Origin: Desulfobacterales bacterium
GTDB taxonomy: Bacteria > Desulfobacterota > Syntrophobacteria > B119-G9
Length of the DNA: 7,252 nt
Assembly (NCBI GenBank): GCA_026992215.1
Contig: JALXAI010000153.1
Span: 1-7,252 of the forward strand
Direction: 5' to 3'
Below, in pieces: positions 1-4,906 of this stretch. Both the position numbers and the translations under genes were made by a program. The notes under the pieces were generated by a model. That model was not told the DNA's origin, made no database searches, and worked only from the letters and a program-made list of their open reading frames with translations. Numbering within the stretch: position 1 is the stretch's first letter; each line of letters begins with the position of its first letter.

Positions 1-737
1 GGCTGGGTATCATCAAAAACGGCCATTTTCCGTTCCCCGACCACGACCAGCTTCTGCTCCTTGAAAGGATGTAACCACGATACGAATATGTGCGCTTTCA
101 GGCCGGAAGGAAACTCAAGATGAGTTGTAGTAACATCGGCTATTTTTCGATGAAGGTAGTTTCCGCCGGTAGCATATACGCAGTCCGGCTCTTCGCCCGC
201 GAGGGATAAAATCATCGATATGTCATGAGGCGCAAAAGACCACAGGATGTTTTCTTCCCTTCTGATCTTCCCTAAATTAAGCCTGTGAGAATAGATATAG
301 TTTATCCTACCCAATTCCCCGGAATGCGCCAGGACCTTCAGCCGCTGAAACACGGGATGATATTGCAAAAGATGCCCCACCATCAGGATGAGATCGTTTT
401 TCTCCGCTATGTTAATCAGGACCTCAGCATCCTCTTCACGGAGCACCAACGGTTTTTCAACATACACATGCTTTCCTGCAAGAAGAGCTTCGCGGGCGAT
501 CGAAAAATGAGTCTCGGCAGGAGTCGCGATTACAACTCCAACAATATCTTCTCTCGACAGAACCTCGTTTATTGCCACGCACGTCTCAATGTTCGGATAT
601 TTTTTCTCGAAATCGGCTAAAATAGACGCATTTTTATCACATATCAATCGAAGCGCCCCCATTTCATAATAGTTACGGACGAGGTTTTTCCCCCAGTACC
701 CTGACCCGATTACTCCTACCTGCAATTCATCACTCAT
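1..737 (-). CDS. Gfo/Idh/MocA-family sugar-nucleotide dehydrogenase, N-terminal part (UDP-GlcNAc-uronate 3-dehydrogenase-like)
   Basis: The first 245 codons are present and the C-terminus lies beyond base 1. The protein opens with a Rossmann dinucleotide-binding loop, VGVIGSGYWGKN (residues 7-18). It continues with ATPAETH (71-77), the family's catalytic-lysine motif EKPL (94-97), GHLLQYHP (121-128), and FAPHDISMIL (168-177), which holds the usual active-site histidine. The stretch HRLNLGKIRREENILW matches what I remember of the WbpB/WlbA branch, which oxidises UDP-N-acetylglucosaminuronate at C3 with NAD+ on the way to 2,3-diacetamido uronic acids. Some relatives are fused to a C-terminal hexapeptide acetyltransferase; the cut prevents checking this. 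The ATG at 737-735 is preceded by AAAGG about 10 bases upstream. It is probably cytoplasmic. The family call is firm; the exact substrate is inferred. Confidence 0.88.
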   Translation of the reverse strand, partial: MSDELQVGVIGSGYWGKNLVRNYYEMGALRLICDKNASILADFEKKYPNIETCVAINEVLSREDIVGVVIATPAETHFSIAREALLAGKHVYVEKPLVLREEDAEVLINIAEKNDLILMVGHLLQYHPVFQRLKVLAHSGELGRINYIYSHRLNLGKIRREENILWSFAPHDISMILSLAGEEPDCVYATGGNYLHRKIADVTTTHLEFPSGLKAHIFVSWLHPFKEQKLVVVGERKMAVFDDTQ

Positions 738-1251
738 TTTTTACATACCTTTTAGTTCGGGGAAATTTTTATCGGGAACCCCTTATGCAACATAGGGTGA
801 TTCCCTTGACATAAATGTCCCTGAGTAACGTTACACCAAATGTAGCGCTAAGAACAATGAGGACCGGAACTAAACTAATAAGAAACTTGTCCGGAAAGGA
901 GAACTTAGGATCTCTTGGTGATATTTCAAAATTATTCGTGGATAACCTGTATGAAATGAGTACGTCAAAACCCCGATCACTCATTGGTTTTAACAAACAA
1001 TGGCCTTTATTACAAAATATGAAAAGAGCCACAGGCTCTTTGCTCCCGGAAACACTCTTGCGCAATAGAGGAATTCCCTTGATAACATCTGCAGCTATTT
1101 TACCTTCGTCTTACCTCATATCGAATGTTTGGCTGCACCCCAAATACCAGACGTTCAAAATCGATTTATTCTCCCGGAACAAGTTCACGGGCTTCGAAAT
1201 CCGGTTCTTTCATCCTGCTCTCCGAAGCCGGGTTACCCGGAAAAGCATCCC
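738..1251. other. About 0.5 kb without a convincing gene
   Basis: This lies between the dehydrogenase start and the end of the AbiEii-like gene, both on the minus strand. It should hold the promoter of the dehydrogenase and the transcription end of the toxin-type unit. One minus-strand frame stays open from 1065 to 769 and ends 31 bases before the dehydrogenase. It begins only with TTG, has no ribosome-binding site, and includes a hydrophobic run near FLISLVPVLIVLSATF. I do not recognise it; it could be a gene remnant or chance. Visible sequence elements are a strong hairpin (1023-1041), the dyad GACAT-AA-ATGTC (808-819), and CCGGG-TTA-CCCGG (1228-1240). Confidence 0.5.
1023..1041 (-). terminator. 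Probable intrinsic terminator downstream of the AbiEii-like unit
   Basis: A perfect 8-bp stem (AAAGAGCC / GGCTCTTT) closes a 3-base loop. On the minus strand the stem is followed by TTTTCATATTTT, a T-rich tail suited to Rho-independent termination. On the plus strand the tail is GC-rich, so the direction is clear. It lies about 210 bases past the stop codon of the AbiEii-like gene, a longish distance, which lowers confidence in the assignment to that gene. Confidence 0.55.
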
Positions 1252-1878
1252 TCAGCAACAGATTTCAGCCATTACTTCGTCCTGGAAATATTTCTTCACT
1301 TCTTCCCAGCTTGGCTCAATATCAGGAATCAAGTCCCGCTCAGCATCTTCAAAGAAAATCGCTGCCTTTAACAGTATGGACTGATTGAATTTTTCACCAT
1401 ATTTCAATTCACTAAATCTTATTACGTTCCGAATGCGCCAGTTATGGAGCTTCATAAGATACCAGAGGTCAAAAAAATCCTTCTTTTCTCCTCTCTGGAT
1501 AATGGCAACAGCCTTCATTGATGCAATATCTTCATCAGATGCCATCATAATCTGATACTCTCGCTCAGGAATAGAAGGTTTCACTAGGGCATAATCATAT
1601 TGAAAAAAAGAACAGCGAACTGAATACTTTTGAAATATCAATGTGTCGTATTTTTCATCAAGGAGTACTATGTCCTTGATTTGAGTCTTAAGTTTGCCAA
1701 AATTTATCTTTGCATCGGGGAAAGAGAAAAAATCAAAGTCCTCGGAAAACCGATGCCCGTATCTCATCATGAGGGCAGTTCCACCTGCAAGGTAAAAGCC
1801 ATCAGTAATTCCAGATTCTACAATCTCTTCTAAAACTTTTCTTTGTTTCCCGGTTAACTTCAAGTTCCTCAACCTCAA
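1252..1878 (-). CDS. AbiEii/AbiGii-type nucleotidyltransferase (toxin component)
   Basis: This 208-residue protein has the signature of the COG2253/AbiEii nucleotidyltransferases. The motif LAGGTALMMRYGHR (30-43) is followed by SEDFDFF (45-51), whose D47 and D49 are the expected metal-binding carboxylates. Later come MKAVAIIQRGEKKDFFDLWY (121-140), matching the conserved K...R...KKDFxDLWxL block. Known relatives are the toxins of type IV toxin-antitoxin and abortive-infection modules; some transfer nucleotides to tRNA or other targets in the cytoplasm. All expected active-site positions are visible, so it is probably functional. There is no in-frame ATG at the 5' end: starts available are TTG at 1878 and two more TTG codons soon after, with an in-frame stop just upstream. 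Its start lies inside the preceding small gene, suggesting translational coupling. The exact start is uncertain. Confidence 0.85.
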   Translation of the reverse strand: MRLRNLKLTGKQRKVLEEIVESGITDGFYLAGGTALMMRYGHRFSEDFDFFSFPDAKINFGKLKTQIKDIVLLDEKYDTLIFQKYSVRCSFFQYDYALVKPSIPEREYQIMMASDEDIASMKAVAIIQRGEKKDFFDLWYLMKLHNWRIRNVIRFSELKYGEKFNQSILLKAAIFFEDAERDLIPDIEPSWEEVKKYFQDEVMAEICC

Positions 1879-2077
1879 TGTTCAAGATTACTTTCCAAAA
1901 ATTACGGTTTCTCCTGTCTGCCTTGTGGCCATGAGCGAGAAACACGTTCCGAAGAGTTTCTCTTCCATATTTCTTTAAAACCGCCCGAGGATCAGCCCAG
2001 AGCATTTCCCTGAATATCTGCAGTCCAGAGCTTTCATTTTTATCCCAACTAATACTCATTTTCTTTTTGTGTGCCAT
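1802..2077 (-). CDS. Small partner protein of the AbiEii-like nucleotidyltransferase (putative antitoxin)
   Basis: A basic protein of about 91 residues reading MAHKKKMSISW from the ATG at 2077. TTG at 2086 and ATG at 2059 are alternative starts, and none has a strong ribosome-binding site. The central segment, ADPRAVLKKYGRETLRNVFL followed by DRRNRNFWKVIL, resembles from memory the DUF6922-type small proteins that often precede AbiEii-family genes (pattern: YGRE...N-FW...L). Position and size fit an antitoxin. The last 25 residues (LNIEVEELEV onward) are read in an alternative frame over the first 77 bases of the nucleotidyltransferase gene. That tail is probably poorly conserved. Gene reality is likely; the family and antitoxin role are inferred. 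Confidence 0.6.
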   Translation of the reverse strand: MAHKKKMSISWDKNESSGLQIFREMLWADPRAVLKKYGRETLRNVFLAHGHKADRRNRNFWKVILNIEVEELEVNRETKKSFRRDCRIWNY

Positions 2078-2160
2078 ATCTGCCAAAAATCATCGCGGTT
2101 AGAAAATCAAATGCTCGTTACTGTAGACTCATTATCTCTTATGTCCATCATAACCAACAA

Positions 2161-2182
2161 GCAAAGCCGGAACAACCTTTGC
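2161..2182 (-). terminator. Weak hairpin downstream of hepT
   Basis: GCAAAG and CTTTGC form a 6-bp stem around a 10-base loop, 53 bases after the hepT stop. On the minus strand the hairpin is followed by TTGTTGGTT, only a poor T-tract. It may end the mntA-hepT transcript, but the evidence is slight. The surrounding stretch 2087-2234 contains no other gene that I can support. Confidence 0.2.
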
Positions 2183-2234
2183 CGGAATTGCCCACACAGT
2201 GAACCCCCGGATCCATTTTGTAATTTTTCAAGTT

Positions 2235-2693
2235 TCATATTCTGGAATCTAATTTATCAGGATGTTCTCGAAGCCAATTAAGCAGCTGTTCCGCCAAGGC
2301 GCTGATATCGTCTATGTGTTTCGTGCAAATTTCATAGAGTTCCCTGGTACTCACCCCGTGATAAAAATGAACCAAGCGATTCCGATACCCCGCCAACTGC
2401 CGCAGACGTGCCCCCTGTTCCCGTGAAAGAATCCCAACTTTGACAAGCTTAGTGCCTATTTCCTTGTATTCCGCTGCAACCTCGGCAAAACCCTTCGCCA
2501 GAATATGCCGGCCCAAATCCAGAAGCGCTTCCAGTGCACGACGAAGATAAGATTCTGCCGCTGCTGGATTCCGGGTATCTTCCCTAAAATGTTCATAACT
2601 ATCCAGTGGAAGGGAACGAATCGATTCAAGCATTTGACGGATCCACGCGGTACGCTCAGCAACTATGACTTTCCTGATCAATTGAGGGGTCAT
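2235..2693 (-). CDS. hepT: HepT-like HEPN ribonuclease toxin
   Basis: A 152-residue, mostly helical protein of the HepT/DUF86 family. The diagnostic RX4HXY motif is present as YRNRLVHFY, with R104, H109 and Y111. In characterised members this motif is the metal-independent RNase active site, and its tyrosine is the residue that the partner MntA silences by adding AMP units. The preceding long helices (residues 45-100), including RRALEALLDLGRHILAKG, match the family pattern. The ATG overlaps the mntA stop codon by 4 bases (ATGA), and AGGAAGG just upstream inside mntA is a good ribosome-binding site. The two are therefore co-transcribed and probably translationally coupled. The motif is intact, so the toxin is probably active when not modified. 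Cytoplasmic. Confidence 0.92.
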   Translation of the reverse strand: MTPQLIRKVIVAERTAWIRQMLESIRSLPLDSYEHFREDTRNPAAAESYLRRALEALLDLGRHILAKGFAEVAAEYKEIGTKLVKVGILSREQGARLRQLAGYRNRLVHFYHGVSTRELYEICTKHIDDISALAEQLLNWLREHPDKLDSRI

Positions 2694-3115
2694 CTGCCAC
2701 CTTCCTCGAAAATCATGCGAATACGCTCTTTTTTGAAAGGCAAAAGGTCTCCAGCACGCCGCAACACAAAAAGCTCATACCTGGCCTGGTCATCCGGATC
2801 CACCGTGAAAAGAAGTTCTCCCCGTATGACATCCAATGCAAGAAACGGATCCGCCTCGGGGAGGACAACCAGATCAACTCGGGGAGCATCGAAAAGATCT
2901 TCAAAGACAGCCATCAGCTCAACTCGCTGTTTTGCCGAAAGATACACGCCGCAATATGGCCGAACAGCAATATCTACATCAGAAAGAGGACATTTAGTAG
3001 ACCCGGTCTTTTTTTTCCCTTCCGCTCTGTCTTGAATTTCCCGGGCTCGGCTGCCAAAAACGTAAATATCGGCCAGCTGAAATTGTTTCGCTATTCTTTC
3101 AAGTACTTCCTTCAT
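2690..3115 (-). CDS. mntA: MntA-type nucleotidyltransferase antitoxin
   Basis: A 141-residue minimal nucleotidyltransferase. YVFGSRARE (18-26) carries the glycine-serine signature and SDVDIAV (45-51) the D46/D48 metal-binding pair. VDLVVL (80-85) supplies the third carboxylate, D81. In the characterised system MntA transfers AMP from ATP to the HepT active-site tyrosine and so neutralises it. Here 23 residues separate GS from DVD, against about 10 in the usual GSX10DXD motif; the extra lysine-rich piece reads RAEGKKKTGST. I recall a subfamily with such an insertion, so it need not inactivate the enzyme. The start is ATG at 3115, 1 base after the stop of a 15-codon ORF that has its own good ribosome-binding site. 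The gene overlaps hepT by 4 bases. Confidence 0.9.
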   Translation of the reverse strand: MKEVLERIAKQFQLADIYVFGSRAREIQDRAEGKKKTGSTKCPLSDVDIAVRPYCGVYLSAKQRVELMAVFEDLFDAPRVDLVVLPEADPFLALDVIRGELLFTVDPDDQARYELFVLRRAGDLLPFKKERIRMIFEEGGR

Positions 3116-3116
3116 A

Positions 3117-3164
3117 TCAGGTCCCCGGTTTCAAAGCCGGATACTTCACTTCCTCTTTGATCAC
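3117..3164 (-). CDS. Possible 15-residue leader ORF upstream of mntA
   Basis: A GTG-started reading frame encodes MIKEEVKYPALKPGT and stops one base before the mntA ATG (TGA-T-ATG). The sequence GGGAGGG lies 3 to 5 bases before the GTG, the best ribosome-binding site in this part of the window. Such an arrangement could feed ribosomes into mntA by reinitiation. It could instead be the surviving end of a lost gene, or chance. No homologue is recognised. Confidence 0.3.
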   Translation of the reverse strand: MIKEEVKYPALKPGT

Positions 3165-3265
3165 ATTCCCTCCCGATTGGCAAAAAGTAAGAATTTTCTG
3201 TTAACCAGAATCGAAACAAAGCAAGAAAATGTAAAAGAAATCAAAAACAGCCCGATTATCCTCAT
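3161..3265 (-). CDS. Possible 34-residue hydrophobic small protein
   Basis: An ATG-started frame encodes a short basic N-terminus, a hydrophobic segment (IIGLFLISFTFSCFVSILV) and a basic tail (NRKFLLFANREGM), the layout of a single-pass small membrane protein. Its terminal ATG-TGA overlaps the GTG start of the 15-codon ORF. No ribosome-binding site precedes the ATG, and the region is T-rich on this strand, which favours hydrophobic frames by chance. It is the only content seen between the broken gene at 3281 and mntA. Confidence 0.2.
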   Translation of the reverse strand: MRIIGLFLISFTFSCFVSILVNRKFLLFANREGM

Positions 3266-3280
3266 GGGTATCGGAGGCTC

Positions 3281-3663
3281 TTACTGTCTGAATTCAACAC
3301 CAATAATATCTTTATTCTTGATTACCAGAGGGGTTTTAAACAGAAGGACTCCCCTTCCAAAGCACTGAGGCAGACGAAAAAGAAGCGCGGGAAATGTTTT
3401 CCAGGCAATTGAAAACGATACCTCATGACCATTGAATGTTTTCAAAAGCCCGGACAGACTTGCCCTGTCCTCGCTCTGAGCATGATGAATTACCAAATAG
3501 TGAATATCATCCCGCTGGAGCTTGTAACCCTCGTTGACGCGTCCCGCATCCAGAACCCTCGCATTTGATGGCTTTCTTTTCAGCAGCCCTGCAGGGTGAA
3601 GAAGAAAAAACAACAAAAGCACAAATAATGAGAAAAAATCGCCAGAAGTGCCTAAATTGTCAT
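3281..3663 (-). pseudogene. Frameshifted gene for a small exported protein of unknown function
   Basis: ATG at 3663 follows a ribosome-binding site (GGGAAAGTGG) but meets a TAG after three codons (3654-3652). Dropping one T from the TTT run at 3656-3654 restores MTIRHFWRFFLIICAFVVF followed by SSSPCRAAEKK, a classic signal peptide with a cleavage site near RAA. That frame remains open to 3507. A different frame then carries protein-like sequence to a TAA at 3283-3281: RDDIHYLVIHHAQSEDR, then FRLPQCFGRGVLLFKTPLV and IKNKDIIGVEF. A second shift, somewhere between about 3545 and 3515, is therefore needed. Read this way the intact product would be roughly 125 residues and exported. The function is not recognised. 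It lies 69 bases after the regulator gene on the same strand. Sequencing error is an alternative to true decay. Confidence 0.4.
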
Positions 3664-3732
3664 ATTTCCACTTTCCCTTCCGTCGGACAATGCGAACAAC
3701 ACGCGAAATCTTTTCGATTCCGGATGAGTGTA

Positions 3733-4302
3733 TTACCCAACGACATTTCCGCCATCGGTGGTCTTTTTGGAACAAAGGGGAAACAGCGTCAGAATCGGAC
3801 GACCTGCAAAATAGCTTTCCAGATCAATGAATTCTTTTTTACTTAATACAAGTACACGTATCTTTCTCTTGATAAACCCCTCCGTTTTTTTTACTAATTT
3901 GTTCAGATTATCTCTATTTATTTTACCCACTATAACCAGATCAATTATCCCGGTATCTCTCCCCTCCGCGTAATCATCTATTATAAAGGCCCGCTCAACA
4001 TTTCCAAGTTTTTTCAGTATGATCTCCTCAATATGATTCATACCAACCGCTTTTCTAACCATGGAATGAAGCTCGGGGAAAAGTGGATGCTTGGTATTTG
4101 CACGGTAAAAAACCTGTCTTCCGTCTTTCCTGCTGGTCAAATATCCGGCCCTGGCCAGAGAGTGAAATTCTTCGCTGGCAAGATTCGACGATATCCCAAA
4201 CTCGGAAGCCAACTTGCGGATATAGACTTCTTGTTCAGGATTTAAGAACAGTCTCATTAGAACGCGAAGGCGAGTTTTCGACGTTATTAAGGGTTCTAAC
4301 AC
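3733..4302 (-). CDS. Winged-helix regulator with degenerate nucleotidyltransferase domain
   Basis: A 189-residue protein in two parts. Residues 1-75 are an ArsR-like winged helix: SSKTR-type opening (ITSKTRLRVLMRLFLNPEQE), recognition region FGISSNLASEEFHSL, wing RKDGRQVFYRANTKHPLF. Residues 94-162 follow the pattern of a nucleotidyltransferase core, but the GS signature is replaced by D109-D110 (AFIIDDYAEGRDTGIIDLVI), leaving D121 and no catalytic set, so it is probably non-catalytic and perhaps ligand-sensing. From memory this matches a family found next to exopolysaccharide genes in many bacteria, with the same IIDLVIVG and RKIRVLVL segments. The start is GTG at 4302, chosen because MLEPLITSKTR aligns with the family N-terminus; the ribosome-binding site is weak. 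It is divergent from wecB across 604 bases, so control of itself and of wecB is likely. Confidence 0.82.
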   Translation of the reverse strand: MLEPLITSKTRLRVLMRLFLNPEQEVYIRKLASEFGISSNLASEEFHSLARAGYLTSRKDGRQVFYRANTKHPLFPELHSMVRKAVGMNHIEEIILKKLGNVERAFIIDDYAEGRDTGIIDLVIVGKINRDNLNKLVKKTEGFIKRKIRVLVLSKKEFIDLESYFAGRPILTLFPLCSKKTTDGGNVVG

Positions 4303-4343
4303 TTTCTGCTTATCCAGAAGGGTAAAGAGACAGCTCCGCCAAC

Positions 4344-4365
4344 TCAGTTACAAACTAACAACTGA
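4344..4365. promoter_or_regulatory. Dyad element upstream of the regulator gene
   Basis: TCAGTT and AACTGA form an inverted repeat with a 10-base spacer. A second dyad, GTTA-CAAAC-TAAC (4347-4359), is nested in it. The element lies 42-63 bases upstream of the regulator's GTG, where an autoregulatory operator for a dimeric winged-helix protein would be expected. Binding is inferred only from position and symmetry. Confidence 0.3.
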
Positions 4366-4602
4366 TCGGAAACGAGCCGAAATGAAAAAAGACAATAAAA
4401 AAGCAGTGCACCGCAGATATTATCTGATTTAATTGAAACTCTGTTCAACTATCCCGGGCTAATTACATTAGAAACAAGAAATAGTCAATCAGAAAAAGAA
4501 TAATAGCGAAAAAATACCCCCAGCAATCACGCCTTCTTTGGATTTTCGGGAAAACTCACACTTCAAACTTTTAAAGTCAGCAGAAATCCCGGGACTCACC
4601 CT

Positions 4603-4622
4603 AACATCATCAAACATCATCA
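4603..4622. repeat. Perfect 10-bp tandem direct repeat
   Basis: AACATCATCA occurs twice with no gap, placing two identical sites one helical turn apart on the same DNA face. It lies 285 bases before the wecB start. It could be a tandem activator site, or a simple slippage repeat of the CATCA type. Confidence 0.5.
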
Positions 4623-4906
4623 CAATTTATGAAGCTATCGTAATGCGTGGCTATTTTTTTAGCATTGATGCCTTACGCGCATGTGAAAAGCAAAGACACT
4701 GCAGGCGAGAAGGGCGAAGAAAGTACCAGAAAATCAGTATGATTTATGTTGCTATTATATTAATTTTAGAGTATTAGGGGAATCTTATAAACTTCACAAA
4801 GACCAGAATGCCGTTTGGGCCTGATAGTTTCACTCGTCATGCCAAAAGGCTTAGCTGAATATTATCCATATCACCTATTGTTTGAAGATTTTCGGCCAGA
4901 TCTCTG

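Larger units (their letters stand above)
4303..4906. promoter_or_regulatory. Divergent intergenic region between the regulator and wecB
   Basis: There are 604 bases between two diverging genes, AT-rich and without a supportable gene; the only open plus-strand frame (4538-4777) starts with TTG, lacks a ribosome-binding site and resembles nothing. Promoters for both directions should lie here. A TATAAA box at 4786-4791 could be a -10 element for wecB, but no good -35 is visible, and TTGCTA with a 17-base spacer to TATTAG nearby is an equally weak alternative. No clean sigma-54 site was found. It includes a dyad near the regulator (4344-4365), a 10-bp tandem repeat (4603-4622), a TTGAA/TTCAA inverted repeat (4433-4448), and two copies of ATCCCGGG (4451-4458 and 4586-4593). 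Confidence 0.6.

Noticed and set aside
1191..1240. Inverted repeats GGCTTCG/CGAAGCC and CCGGG/CCCGG considered as mobile-element ends
   Set aside because: The arms are short, no target-site duplication is seen, and no transposase-like sequence lies between or beside them.
815..1384. 189-codon plus-strand frame running into the AbiEii-like gene
   Set aside because: Its last third is antisense to a clearly real gene, it has no ribosome-binding site, and the product resembles no family.
3470..3515. IHYLVIHH read as the core of an N-acetylmuramoyl-L-alanine amidase
   Set aside because: The segment resembles the amidase zinc-ligand strand, but what follows does not match the fold and the remaining length is far too short for the domain.
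4381..4420. Terminator-like GC-rich palindrome with T runs on the minus strand (GCGGTGCACTGC then TTTTTT)
   Set aside because: The palindrome leaves no room for a loop, and no gene lies upstream on that strand to terminate.
4645..4665. Sigma-54-like site around TGGCTATTTTTTTAGC
   Set aside because: The GG to GC spacing is 11 rather than 10 bases and the flanking consensus bases are missing.
4538..4777. Open plus-strand frame of 79 codons in the divergent region
   Set aside because: It starts with TTG, has no ribosome-binding site, shows no domain-like pattern and contains the tandem repeat. It is more likely chance in AT-rich DNA.
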